A DNA stretch of 47,123 bases, taken from NCBI GenBank assembly GCA_009780175.1, contig WRAO01000016.1, positions 1 through 47,123 of the forward strand. The letters are read 5' to 3'. The notes beneath the pieces were generated by a model. The model ran no database searches, was not told the DNA's origin, and saw only the letters and a program-made list of their open reading frames with translations. Position 1 is the stretch's first letter, and every line of letters begins with the position of its first letter. A program made the position numbers and the translations under genes. Origin of the DNA: Oscillospiraceae bacterium. GTDB lineage: Bacteria; Bacillota; Clostridia; Oscillospirales; Oscillospiraceae. This document shows positions 33,457-41,785 of this stretch, piece after piece.

Positions 33457-36400
33457 CCGTATCCACCTCCCGCAGCTTCTCTAATACCTCATCGCGCCGC
33501 AGAGACGGCAAATATCGGCTCCCGTCTACCGCCACATCGTGGTGGCAGGCTCTGCGGAAATCGCAATAGTCGCAAGGGCTGCCCACACTGCCCCCCAGCG
33601 GAAGCGGGGCCACGGTCCCGATTTGGATTTCCCGTGCCAGGTCCAACAGCTTTTGGTCGATGCGACGGCTGATGCGGCCGAGGTCTTCCGCGGAGACTAG
33701 ACTGTCCCCGCCCGGCGCTCCGTCTTTCGTGAATTTTACCGGAATAAACTGCGGGTTGTCTCCTGCCTCCATCGCGGTGATGAGGTCCGGATTATCGACG
33801 ATGAGGCCCTTGCGGCAAAGCGCTTTCCGGCGTTCCTTTTCAATTTCCTCGACTTCTGCCGTCTTGGGTAAGGGAACGACCACATCGCGCGCTGGCGCAT
33901 ACAGCACCCCGCCTGCCTCTAGGGGCAGGCCGCCGAAATGCGCGCCGCCGAGACGTGTCAAAGCGAAGAGGTAGAGCAGCATTTGTACGCCTACGCCATA
34001 CCAGACGTCTGAGAGGGAGAAGTCCTTTTTTCCTGTTTTATAGTCCACTACGCGGAGATAGAGCTTACCCTCGTGAATCCATCCATCGACCCGATCCACC
34101 GCGCCCCGGAGGGAGAGTTCTGCTCCGTCTCTGACCAGTTCTACCGCCGGCAGAGTGCCATCTGGTCCGAAGGAGAGTTCAAACTCCAGCGGACGGAACT
34201 CTGACCGTCGGAGTTCCTCCACCATGTCTTCCACGACGCTATAGGTGTCCCGGCAGAGCCGCCGGAACAGATAATGGAACCGCTCGGTTTTTTCCGCCAT
34301 GTCGCCCAGGCGCAGCCGCGTGTATTCCGCTACATATTGATCTGTCAACGCCCGCCAATCCAGCGCGGCGTCGGACTGAAAGCCGCCTCGATTTTGGATG
34401 TCTCGCGTCACGTGTTCGAGAATGTAGTGCATGAAATCTCCGGCCATGGGCGCGTCTAATTCGGCCTTTCGCCGGACTTTTGCCCCGAGGCCGTATTGCA
34501 TAAAATAACGGAAGGCGCAAGAGTGGAAGGTTTCGAGCCGCGAGGCTGAGAGGCGAAGCGTTTCGCCGTATAGCCGACGGGTGGCGGGGATGGAGAGGGC
34601 TTGCCCTCGTAGAGGGAGATGTGTATATGGGAGAGAGGGGCCGTTTGGGTGTGCGGTCCCTGCAAAGGACACGACCTCTCGCCCCAAAATCGCCTCCAGT
34701 CGCGTCAAAACCGGGGATTTCCGACATGGTGCCCCACTGTCTTCCGCTCGCGCCCAGGAGACGATCAACCGCTCCTTTGGTGCGGCGAAGGCGTGGTAAA
34801 TCAGAGCTTGTTCCCGATAAACGCGCTCTTCCGCGCTGTCTGGAAGAGATAGACCGAGCATGCGGAGCCGCTCTCGGTCCGCCTCTGTGAGTATGCCACG
34901 GCCACTTGCCGGGGCCGGGAGGCGCATGTCCGTCGCGCCTAGTACGATGAGACAGCGCAGGTCTCGTCGCCGTGTCCGGTCGAGTTCGCCGAGCGAAACC
35001 CGGTCGATTGTCTGCGGAATCGCGCCTACGCTGTATTGGCTGAGCACAAGCCGCATCAACGCCGAAAACTCTGATTGATCCATCGGTGTCTCGCCCAAAA
35101 TGGCCTCCGCCTGCTCCAAGGCCGAGATCAAGATGCCCCAAATCTGCAAATATTCCGCCGCGAGCGTGTCTCGTCCGGATGTGCGCAAGCGGTCAGCGCG
35201 ATCTGTCAGGGTTTCTGGCAGGCGAATCGCTTCTAGAAACGTATAAAGCGCCGCCGCCTGGCCCGCCGCGGTTTTCGCAGATCGGCCGCCCTGCTCCAAG
35301 GCCGCCAAGGGCGCCGCTACGCGACGGCGCAGACTGTCGATTAAAGCCAGCTCGGCCGCCTCTTTTTCGCCGAAGGGCGCGCCATATCCGGCGGGGTTCT
35401 CCGTCCAATCCGTCCGCCGTGTCCAGCGGCTGCCGTAGATATTCCATGTCCGGACATAGCCTTCCAGCAGGTCTACCTCGGATTGCGCGAGATCAGCTAG
35501 GCCTGTCCGCAAGTAGCGGAACATCGGTTCAAACCGCCAGCCGCCGTCTAAGATGTCGAGGGCGGCCGTCAATAGCAACAGAATCGGCTTCTCTAGGATG
35601 TCTGCCTTCCGCGCCACATGAACCGGGATTCCGTGGCGTGCAAATATGTGTTCCGCCGCAGTCTCATAATCCCCGAATCCCCGCGCCGCGACGGCGATGT
35701 CTCGGTAGCGATAGCCTTCCGTCTGCACCAGCGCCAAGACGCGTGACGCCGCCAGTTCGCACTCCTCCAAAGGTGTCGCCGCGACGTAGAGTTCCACCGC
35801 CTCCGTAGTGGGGGGCGGGGTATCGTGGGCGCCGTCTCCGATGTCCGTCGTGAACAGATAGCGCTCCACGTTTTGCAACTCTGCCGGACGGAGCTCGGTT
35901 GGTTCTAGCTGCGTAAGTTCTACCGCATGCCCATATTCCTCCGCCGCCCGCCGTAAATAGTTCGCTGTGGTGACAGCGGGCGCGAATAGCGGGTTTTCGT
36001 CCCAGAGGCCGTTGCAAGTTAAGGCTACCGTCAAATCTGTCCCCGTGCGGAGGAGGCGTCGGAGGACCCGGTTTTCCTGCGCCGTAAAGTCAGAAAACGC
36101 ATCAATAAAAACAGCGGATTTCACGATAGAGCTGTCTGCTATGGTATCCGCCAGCCGCGAGAGCGCGTCTCGCGGGTCGGTCCGTCCGCTGACGCCGTCG
36201 TAAGCGCCTAGCAAATAGGCCAGATCATGGAGCTTATCCGCGAGGCTGCCTTCGGCCCATTCTGCGGCGTCGAGCAGGGCTTCGGGGGTGAGGTCGCACT
36301 GTTTTAGTTCGTCTACCGTATCGAGGATACCCTTCAGAAACTCCGGCTTTTGCCCTAGATGTCCATAGAGGCGAAGGGTCGAAGAGGTAGCGGCCAGCGC

Positions 36401-36685
36401 CATGCGCATGGTGAGCATCCGCCCGCCCTCATCCAGCGCGACTTGAGCCCCTCCGCCGACTTCCTCCGCGACGCGGCTTGCCAGCCGCGTAAAACTGAGC
36501 ACTTCCGCATATAGGCTGGTTGTCGGTCCACACCGCGCTATGAGTTCCCGTTCTGCGGCGTGCGAATACTGCTCCGGCACGATCAAGATCGCGCCGGGCA
36601 TTTTGGCCTCGACCCGCGCACGGATGGCCTCATAGATTTTTCCGGTTTTGCCCGTAGTAGCGGGTCCCAAGATAAGATGCAGCAT
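33449..36685 (-). CDS. addB: ATP-dependent nuclease subunit B
   Basis: This 1078-residue partner of AddA has an inactivated helicase-like N-terminal half. Walker A GPATTGKTGKIYEAI begins at residue 7, and a second RecB-type nuclease is near the C-terminus (LYLRVVDYKTGKKDF). Cysteines for the structural 4Fe-4S cluster are visible: one in ETFHSCAFRYFMQYG and three in GSPCDYCDFRRACHHD. AddB recognises the Chi-like sequence. The start at 36685 gives the family's MLHLILGPA beginning with AAAGGA upstream; the open frame 5' of it crosses the promoter. It is the first gene of addB-addA and the membrane-protein gene. Confidence 0.95.
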   Translation of the reverse strand: MLHLILGPATTGKTGKIYEAIRARVEAKMPGAILIVPEQYSHAAERELIARCGPTTSLYAEVLSFTRLASRVAEEVGGGAQVALDEGGRMLTMRMALAATSSTLRLYGHLGQKPEFLKGILDTVDELKQCDLTPEALLDAAEWAEGSLADKLHDLAYLLGAYDGVSGRTDPRDALSRLADTIADSSIVKSAVFIDAFSDFTAQENRVLRRLLRTGTDLTVALTCNGLWDENPLFAPAVTTANYLRRAAEEYGHAVELTQLEPTELRPAELQNVERYLFTTDIGDGAHDTPPPTTEAVELYVAATPLEECELAASRVLALVQTEGYRYRDIAVAARGFGDYETAAEHIFARHGIPVHVARKADILEKPILLLLTAALDILDGGWRFEPMFRYLRTGLADLAQSEVDLLEGYVRTWNIYGSRWTRRTDWTENPAGYGAPFGEKEAAELALIDSLRRRVAAPLAALEQGGRSAKTAAGQAAALYTFLEAIRLPETLTDRADRLRTSGRDTLAAEYLQIWGILISALEQAEAILGETPMDQSEFSALMRLVLSQYSVGAIPQTIDRVSLGELDRTRRRDLRCLIVLGATDMRLPAPASGRGILTEADRERLRMLGLSLPDSAEERVYREQALIYHAFAAPKERLIVSWARAEDSGAPCRKSPVLTRLEAILGREVVSFAGTAHPNGPSLPYTHLPLRGQALSIPATRRLYGETLRLSASRLETFHSCAFRYFMQYGLGAKVRRKAELDAPMAGDFMHYILEHVTRDIQNRGGFQSDAALDWRALTDQYVAEYTRLRLGDMAEKTERFHYLFRRLCRDTYSVVEDMVEELRRSEFRPLEFELSFGPDGTLPAVELVRDGAELSLRGAVDRVDGWIHEGKLYLRVVDYKTGKKDFSLSDVWYGVGVQMLLYLFALTRLGGAHFGGLPLEAGGVLYAPARDVVVPLPKTAEVEEIEKERRKALCRKGLIVDNPDLITAMEAGDNPQFIPVKFTKDGAPGGDSLVSAEDLGRISRRIDQKLLDLAREIQIGTVAPLPLGGSVGSPCDYCDFRRACHHDVAVDGSRYLPSLRRDEVLEKLREVDTDG

Positions 36686-36713
36686 GCAAAAATCCTTTGC
36701 TATTGATGCAATC

Positions 36714-36742
36714 AGTATAGCACGCGCGCATGCGGACGTCCA
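36714..36742 (-). promoter_or_regulatory. Promoter for addB-addA
   Basis: On the minus strand TGGACG (36737-36742) and TATACT (36714-36719) are 17 bases apart. The -35 is weak. The -10 box ends 29 bases from the addB ATG. Confidence 0.6.
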
Positions 36743-36757
36743 GCGATGCGGAAGGGT

Positions 36758-36786
36758 TTGAATATTTGCGATGCTTGTGATACAAT
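36758..36786 (+). promoter_or_regulatory. Promoter for the YcxB-like gene
   Basis: TTGAAT (36758-36763), a 17-base spacer and TACAAT (36781-36786) are divergent from the addB promoter. The ATG is at 36822. Confidence 0.7.
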
Positions 36787-36821
36787 GGCAAAACATAGAG
36801 AGTGGAGATAGGGAGAATATC

Positions 36822-37325
36822 ATGGAACGCTATGAAACCAGAACCAGAATCGACAAAGACCTTGCTCAGGAAGTGAAGAAAAAGATACACTCCTCCCGGG
36901 AAAGAAAGGGCTTCCTCATCGTCGCGGTCGCTGCGTTTCTCGTCGGCTTTGGCAATGCGAACGAGGGGAACATACCCCTTGCAACTGTCGCCTTTGTGGC
37001 GTGCTTTGGGTTTGTCCTGATGTATTTCCGCTCATCCAACTCGCTCACGATAGGGGGCGGAAAAATAAGCGATTCTGCAGCGGACTACATCACCTCCTTC
37101 CCGCCGGAAGGCATAAAAGTTTCCGCCGCGAACGGGGGCGAGGAGGTGACCATTCCTTACGATACGGTCACCCGCTTCCTAGAAACAGAGCAGTTGTATG
37201 TTTTGTTCACGAGGAAAGATCAAGTGATTCCTGTCAACAAACTTAGCCTTGCTGAAGAGAAAAAGTCTGATGATTTTTTGCGGTTTACGAAGGTGAAATG
37301 CGAAAATATTCGGTCGTTTTCGTAA
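36822..37325 (+). CDS. YcxB-like small membrane protein
   Basis: This 167-residue protein has a charged N-terminus (YETRTRIDKDLAQEVKKKI), two closely spaced hydrophobic segments (about 32-50 and 54-69), and a soluble C-terminal domain of about 90 residues (IPYDTVTRFLETEQLYVLFTRKDQVIPVNK). That layout resembles YcxB-type proteins of Firmicutes, which have no known function; the C-terminal pattern of a Phe/Tyr-rich strand, then 'vipv.k' suggests a PH-like fold. The ATG at 36822 has GGGAG 6 bases upstream. It is transcribed alone, between the divergent addB promoter and a strong terminator. Confidence 0.65.
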   Translation: MERYETRTRIDKDLAQEVKKKIHSSRERKGFLIVAVAAFLVGFGNANEGNIPLATVAFVACFGFVLMYFRSSNSLTIGGGKISDSAADYITSFPPEGIKVSAANGGEEVTIPYDTVTRFLETEQLYVLFTRKDQVIPVNKLSLAEEKKSDDFLRFTKVKCENIRSFS

Positions 37326-37336
37326 CGTGAATGCAA

Positions 37337-37376
37337 AAAAGGACCTGCCGGGAAGCGCTTCCCGGCAGGTCCTTTT
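37337..37376. terminator. Perfect 40-base palindromic terminator
   Basis: AAAAGGACCTGCCGGGAAGC (37337-37356) is followed immediately by its exact complement (37357-37376), A-tract first and T-tract last. It is an ideal bidirectional terminator for the converging YcxB-like and htrA genes. Confidence 0.9.
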
Positions 37377-37388
37377 AGTTTCGCCTAG

Positions 37389-38972
37389 TTAACGACGTCC
37401 CAGGGTCACACGCAATTCCAACACTTCGCCATTGCGCCAAACGGTGATTACAACCTCGTCTCCCACTTCAAATGTGGCAAGCACGGCGCGGAGTTCTTCC
37501 ACAGTCCGAATTTCTTGGTCGTCCATGCGGGTGATGATGTCTCCCTCGGCCATTCCGGCGGCTTCGGCTGGAGTGTTCGGATCGACTGTGTTGACGTAGA
37601 CGCCCGGCACCCGGCCCGTCTCCTGGGCATAGGCTTCCGTGATCGTCTCAGGGAAAATCCCCAGATGCGGACGCGGGACATAGCCGCGCTCGATAATCAT
37701 TTCCACATAATGCATCGCCTCGTCGATGGGGATGGCGAATCCGATGCCCTCCACGCCTTCCAAGGCGGATTTGGCGGTGACGACGCCTACCACCTGGCCG
37801 AATTCGTCAAACATCGGCCCGCCGGAGTTGCCGGAATTGACGGCGGCGTCTGTTTGGAACATGTTCAGCACAATACCATGCCCCACAGCCACCTCGCGAT
37901 TGAGCGCGCTGACGACTCCGGCGGTAAAGCTAAAGGTCAAGTCTCCCAGTGGATTACCGAGCGCATAGACCGGACTGCCTACTCGCATTTCGGCGGAACT
38001 GCCGATCACCGCGGGGGTCAGGTTCAAATTGCTCGTATCAATGCGGAGCACCGCGATGTCGCTCGTGATCCCTTCGCCGCCGATGAGTTGGGCTGTGTGC
38101 ATGCTGTAGTCGGAGAGCATGACAAAGATGTGGCTGGCGTGCTCGATGACGTGGTAGTTGGTGATGATATACCCTTCCTCCGAGAAGATAAACCCGCTCC
38201 CGGTGACCCGTGTGACGCTGGCATTGGGGTGTGTAATCTCCGAGGTGATGCCCACTACCTGGGTTCGGCCGAGCTCATAAACCTCCTCCGACGTAAGCGC
38301 CCCGGCTGGGCGGGAAGAGTTCGCCGGTGGAGGCGTGGGGGAAGGAGTTGGGGTTGGGGACGGCGTTGGTGTCGGAGAGGGTGTTTGCAGAGCGAGCGCG
38401 AGATCGGCCTCGAAATCAGCGAGCGTTTCCTCGAACTCAGAGATCAATCTGTGAGATGCATAAAACCCGGCCCCGGCGCCGAGCGCGGTGCAGAGGATCA
38501 GCAAAAGAATGGCTAGGAATACGCTGCCCTTTCGCTTGGGAGGCGGCCCGCCGCGCCGCCGCGGTTCATAGGAGGGCGGCTCTTCAGGCGGACGGTCCGC
38601 TTTTTTCGGGGGAATCCGCTCCGGTGGGATCTGTACGCCGGGGTCTGGGGTGTCCAGTTTCGGCAGAGGTGCCGTCTGGCCTGACATTCCAGGCGGTGTG
38701 CGTAGATTGCCGCTGCCCATGGGATATCCGGTGCCATAGGTCGAACGGCTGTTGGGCACAGACCGTTGCGGCACGACAGGCGGAGCGGCAGATAAAAAAG
38801 GGCGGCCCGGATCCCGCTGTGGCGGTACAGCCGGCCCACTGACTTTCGGGGTCACGTCACGCGGTTTGGAAGGGGAGCTATAGGGGAAATATCCACTGTC
38901 TAATCGGGTGGTATCTGATGCGTCCGGCGGGGGAATGGATGGGTCTTTCGGGTTGTTCGGGTCATAAGGCAT
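37389..38972 (-). CDS. htrA: HtrA/DegP-type serine protease with long Pro-rich cytoplasmic N-terminus
   Basis: This is a 527-residue membrane-anchored quality-control protease. Residues 1-150 are a disordered, Pro-rich and basic cytoplasmic region, followed by one membrane segment (SVFLAILLLILCTALGAGAGFY, about 149-170), a short coil and a PSPTPTP linker. The trypsin-like domain has His in TNYHVIEHA, Asp in SDIAVLRID and Ser in VNSGNSGGPMF. One PDZ domain follows (GVYVNTVDPNTPAEAAGMAEGDII). It degrades or refolds misfolded exported proteins outside the membrane. AAAGGAGG is 8 bases before the ATG. A TATAAT (minus strand, 39012-39017) may be its -10 box. Confidence 0.94.
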   Translation of the reverse strand: MPYDPNNPKDPSIPPPDASDTTRLDSGYFPYSSPSKPRDVTPKVSGPAVPPQRDPGRPFLSAAPPVVPQRSVPNSRSTYGTGYPMGSGNLRTPPGMSGQTAPLPKLDTPDPGVQIPPERIPPKKADRPPEEPPSYEPRRRGGPPPKRKGSVFLAILLLILCTALGAGAGFYASHRLISEFEETLADFEADLALALQTPSPTPTPSPTPTPSPTPPPANSSRPAGALTSEEVYELGRTQVVGITSEITHPNASVTRVTGSGFIFSEEGYIITNYHVIEHASHIFVMLSDYSMHTAQLIGGEGITSDIAVLRIDTSNLNLTPAVIGSSAEMRVGSPVYALGNPLGDLTFSFTAGVVSALNREVAVGHGIVLNMFQTDAAVNSGNSGGPMFDEFGQVVGVVTAKSALEGVEGIGFAIPIDEAMHYVEMIIERGYVPRPHLGIFPETITEAYAQETGRVPGVYVNTVDPNTPAEAAGMAEGDIITRMDDQEIRTVEELRAVLATFEVGDEVVITVWRNGEVLELRVTLGRR

Positions 38973-39069
38973 CGTGCGGACCTCCTTTCGTCAGGATATT
39001 GATAACGACCTATTATACATCCCAGATGTGAAAAATGCATGAATAAACACAAAAAAGGCGAGAAAAAGG

Positions 39070-39084
39070 AGGCTCGTAAAGCCT
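39070..39084 (-). terminator. Weak terminator after tadA
   Basis: AGGCT and AGCCT form a 5-bp stem overlapping the tadA stop; on the minus strand it is followed by CCTTTTT and later T-runs. It may only partly separate tadA from htrA. Confidence 0.4.
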
Positions 39085-39529
39085 AGCGCAATTGCCGAAA
39101 GAATCCGGTCATGAGGGTCTTGGAGGGCGCTTCCAACAGGCCGCCAACCAGTTGCGGCTCATGACCGAATCGCTCTAAAAAGAGGTTGATTACACTGCCG
39201 GTGGCCCCGAGGGTCGGGTCCTTCGCGCCGTAGAACACCTTGCCGATCCGCGCGTTGATAATCGCCCCCGCACACATTGGACAGGGCTCCAAGGTGACAT
39301 AGAGACTACACGACGAGAGGCGCCAGTCTCCCAAGGCGCGGCAGGCCTCCTCAATGGCTAATATCTCAGCGTGGGCGATCGCGCTGTGATCCGCCTCGCG
39401 CCGATTGCGGCCTTGGCCAATAATCTGCCCCTCGGCGTCTACGATGACGCATCCGACAGGGACTTCGCCATGGGCCATCGCCTCTTCCGCGAGCCGGAGC
39501 GCTTCGGACATGTAGTATTCATGCGTCAC
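39083..39529 (-). CDS. tadA: tRNA-specific adenosine-34 deaminase
   Basis: This zinc deaminase of about 148 residues converts wobble adenosine to inosine in tRNA-Arg(ACG). The zinc/catalytic motifs are HAEILAIEEAC (His ligand and Glu) and LEPCPMCAGAII (two Cys). HGEVPVGCVIVD and the C-terminal helix GFFRQLR fit TadA. The start is chosen as GTG at 39529 because GGGAGG (39538-39543) is 8 bases away; an ATG at 39535 is only two bases from that site, though it remains possible. Further open frame upstream crosses the promoter. Length then equals the family norm. Confidence 0.93.
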   Translation of the reverse strand: MTHEYYMSEALRLAEEAMAHGEVPVGCVIVDAEGQIIGQGRNRREADHSAIAHAEILAIEEACRALGDWRLSSCSLYVTLEPCPMCAGAIINARIGKVFYGAKDPTLGATGSVINLFLERFGHEPQLVGGLLEAPSKTLMTGFFRQLR

Positions 39530-39563
39530 GGGCATCGCCTCCCGGAGGAAAGATAAGTATTTT

Positions 39564-39592
39564 ATCTTATCACAATTCGCTGGCGAAGTAAA
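39564..39592 (-). promoter_or_regulatory. Promoter for tadA
   Basis: On the minus strand TTTACT (39587-39592), a 17-base spacer ending in TGA, and TAAGAT (39564-39569) form an extended -10 promoter. A GATAAG/CTTATC inverted repeat (39552-39571) overlaps the -10. Confidence 0.5.
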
Positions 39593-39759
39593 GGTGAGGC
39601 GCGGCCCAATCATGTTCCCCGAAATTTGAATATTTAGCAGGGATCTGGGAAAATGATTTCAATTTAGATGGCGGGCTGAGATTGTCGTTTCAAACAAGAC
39701 ATACTGTTGTCGCATTAAACGTGATATGCTAATGAAAAATCAGAAAGGTGGTTGAAGAA

Positions 39760-40206
39760 ATGAATCAAGAGGTTATTACACGAGCAAGTGAACTCGTCAA
39801 CTCGAAAGCAGAGTATAGAGAGGGTGATATGAATGGCTATGCCGCGCTTTCCCTGATAGATGAGAACGGCTTCCCCTCCGCCACTACATTTTGCATCACA
39901 AGAGCCGACGGCATAAAGTGGCTGACGTTTAATACGGCTGTTGACAGACCATATGCGGAACGAATCAGTAAAAATAAGAAAGCCTGCGTATGCATCAATT
40001 CCGGCACATACACAATCAATCTCGTCGGTACAGCCGAAGCGTGCACCGACCCAGAAACGAGAAAAGAAAATTGGCTTCCGTTTTTTAATGATGGCGTACA
40101 TTGGAGCGGGCCGGATGATCCGAATTTATTGATTATACGGTTTACAACGGAACGCTACACCATAACGTTTGCAGATGATGGTAGTTATGTAGCAGGTAAC
40201 TTATAG
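39760..40206 (+). CDS. Pyridoxamine 5'-phosphate oxidase-fold (FMN-binding split barrel) protein
   Basis: This is a 148-residue split-barrel protein. AALSLIDENGFPSATTFCI, DGIKWLTFNTAVDRPYAERI and KKACVCINSGTYTINLVGTAEACTDPE follow the pattern of general-stress/PPOX-like flavin or F420 binders, ending with RYTITFADDGSYV. The specific reaction is unknown; reductase or flavin-carrier roles are typical. The ATG at 39760 is 8 bases after AAAGGTGG. Base composition is more AT-rich than the neighbours. It is transcribed alone, bounded by a strong hairpin. The 154 bases upstream hold only a possible extended -10 (TGATATGCT, 39722-39730). Confidence 0.82.
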   Translation: MNQEVITRASELVNSKAEYREGDMNGYAALSLIDENGFPSATTFCITRADGIKWLTFNTAVDRPYAERISKNKKACVCINSGTYTINLVGTAEACTDPETRKENWLPFFNDGVHWSGPDDPNLLIIRFTTERYTITFADDGSYVAGNL

Positions 40207-40254
40207 GACAGGCATTTGCCGCCATCCAAAGGGCAAAGCGCGAGTTGGGAATAA

Positions 40255-40289
40255 AAAAGCAGCCCCAGTCAAATCTGGAGGCTGCTTTT
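40255..40289. terminator. Bidirectional terminator
   Basis: AAAAGCAGCC plus CCAG (40255-40268) pairs with CTGG and GGCTGCTTTT (40275-40289), with one bulged A. It lies between the converging PPOX-like gene and the gene at 40303-40707. Confidence 0.85.
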
Positions 40290-40302
40290 GATTGTTTGAA
40301 AC

Positions 40303-40707
40303 CTAGCTCAGTGAGATATTATCCATCCCATTTTGTTCGAACTCGGCGATATACTCATCCATCCGGCCGGTGAGTTCTTTGAAGTTTTCGGGATTAATAG
40401 ACGCGTGGCTCATGTCTCGCTTGGCGAGTTCCTCTGCGAGAATCTCGAAAAAGACCGTGTCTTCATAGTCCATGATCGCCTCATGAATTCCGCCCTCGAC
40501 ATAGGCGCGGGACGGAGCGACACCCTCTTGGTGCACCTCCAGCAACTCCGGCATCCCAGCGGCGATGCTGTGGGCGAAGAGTTTGGCTTCGAGGTCGTCG
40601 TAGGGAGTAAAACGCTCTTCGCCGCGTGTGGAGTTTAGGATCCAGTTACCCACATAGGCGAGATCGAGCAGCAGGCGAAATTCTTGGTTACTTAAGTTGA
40701 TCTGCAT
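40303..40707 (-). CDS. Unknown small acidic protein
   Basis: I do not recognise this 134-residue, soluble, acidic and probably all-helical protein. It starts MQINLSNQEFRLLLDLAYVGNWILNS, then has repeated Glu-rich helices (DLEAKLFAHSIA, FFEILAEELAKRD, EFEQNG) with no Cys clusters or membrane segments. The ATG at 40707 is 7 bases after AAGGTGG; the frame is open further upstream but that region holds a promoter and a palindrome. It is transcribed alone. The promoter-embedded palindrome suggests it is regulated. Confidence 0.7.
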   Translation of the reverse strand: MQINLSNQEFRLLLDLAYVGNWILNSTRGEERFTPYDDLEAKLFAHSIAAGMPELLEVHQEGVAPSRAYVEGGIHEAIMDYEDTVFFEILAEELAKRDMSHASINPENFKELTGRMDEYIAEFEQNGMDNISLS

Positions 40708-40733
40708 ATGCACACCACCTTCTGTCCTTCTGT

Positions 40734-40767
40734 ATCTTGTGACACTATTCATAGTATATCACAAGAT
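40734..40767 (-). promoter_or_regulatory. Palindromic operator overlapping an extended -10 promoter
   Basis: ATCTTGTGA (40734-40742) and TCACAAGAT (40759-40767) are a perfect 9-bp inverted repeat, with ACTAT/ATAGT as inner arms. On the minus strand TGA-TATACT (the -10, 40753-40758) lies inside it. A repressor bound here would block the gene at 40303-40707. Confidence 0.6.
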
Positions 40768-40830
40768 GCAGAAAAATGCCACACAAATTTTTGGTACAAT
40801 CCATCTTTTTGAGAAAAATGTCTCTTCAGT

Positions 40831-40859
40831 TTGACTTGCGCGGGATCCTAGGGTATCAT
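40831..40859 (+). promoter_or_regulatory. Promoter for murI
   Basis: TTGACT (40831-40836), a 17-base spacer and TATCAT (40854-40859). The leader is about 98 bases, with no clear structure. Confidence 0.75.
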
Positions 40860-40963
40860 ACAGAGATAGATTGCGCATGTTTTCATCATTTTAGCATAAC
40901 ATCTTTTATGCTTCCCGTCTGTGGTACGGAGGAGGCAAGTATCCATTATATCGGAGGGAAATC

Positions 40964-41782
40964 ATGGCGGAAATGGACAATCGGCCGATAGGCGTGTTCG
41001 ACTCCGGTCTTGGCGGACTCACGGCCATGGCGACGCTCATGCAGCGCTTGCCCGGAGAGGACATCTGCTACCTGGGTGACACGGGGCGGGTCCCGTACGG
41101 GGTCCGCAGCCGGGAGACTATCATCAAATACACCCGGCAAGACATTGCCTTTTTGCTCGGACTGGACGTCAAGGCCGTGGTGGTCGCTTGCGGCACGGTC
41201 AGCGCGGTCGCGCTGGAACAGATTCGAGGCGATTACAATGTGCCGATCTATGGCGTACTCGAACCGACTGTAGAGGTGGCCTTGGCCCAGACGAAGACGG
41301 GCAAAATCGGCATAATCGGTACAGAGGCGACCATCAACAGCGGCGCTTATGAGCGTCTGCTTCGTGCGGCCGATCCAGATGTGGAGCTTACGAGCAGGGC
41401 CTGCCCGTTGTTTGTGCCGCTTGTGGAAAACGGGCGCGTTCATCCGGGCGATGTGGTGATTGAGACGGTTGTGGCGGAGTATCTGGCCCCCATCAAAGCC
41501 GCCGGGGTGGATACCTTGATTCTGGGTTGTACGCATTATCCACTGCTGGAGGCGGTGATTGGGCGGTTCCTCGGGCCGAATGTGGCCCTCATTTCGTCCG
41601 GCCGTGCGGCGGCGGAGCGGGTGGCGCGGGACCTCGCAGACGAAGACCAACTCCGGGCGCAAAAAGAAGGCGGGATGCATCGTTATTTTGTGACGGACAG
41701 CGTGGCGGGGTTTGAAAAGCTCGCATCGCTGTTTCTGCAGCAGGATGTGTCTGGCGATGTGGAGCGGGTGGAACTGGAGTAG
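40964..41782 (+). CDS. murI: Glutamate racemase
   Basis: This 272-residue cofactor-independent racemase makes D-glutamate for peptidoglycan. The two catalytic cysteines are visible in VVVACGTVSAVAL (about residue 79) and LGCTHYPLLEAV (about 187), along with IGVFDSGLGGLTA near the start and YLGDTGRVPYG. The residue after the first Cys is Gly where the textbook enzyme has Asn (ACNT). Clostridial homologues, as I recall, often show this, so I do not read it as damage. The start at 40964 has GGAGGG upstream. A small AT-rich gene follows 3 bases after the stop. Length is normal. Confidence 0.95.
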   Translation: MAEMDNRPIGVFDSGLGGLTAMATLMQRLPGEDICYLGDTGRVPYGVRSRETIIKYTRQDIAFLLGLDVKAVVVACGTVSAVALEQIRGDYNVPIYGVLEPTVEVALAQTKTGKIGIIGTEATINSGAYERLLRAADPDVELTSRACPLFVPLVENGRVHPGDVVIETVVAEYLAPIKAAGVDTLILGCTHYPLLEAVIGRFLGPNVALISSGRAAAERVARDLADEDQLRAQKEGGMHRYFVTDSVAGFEKLASLFLQQDVSGDVERVELE

Positions 41783-41785
41783 GGG

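Noticed and set aside
37515-38516. Plus-strand frame of about 330 codons opposite htrA
   Set aside because: Shadow of the HtrA gene; no ribosome site or domains.
40964-41782. MurI active-site change from ACNT to ACGT
   Set aside because: Both catalytic cysteines are intact and, as I recall, the Gly form is common among clostridial racemases.
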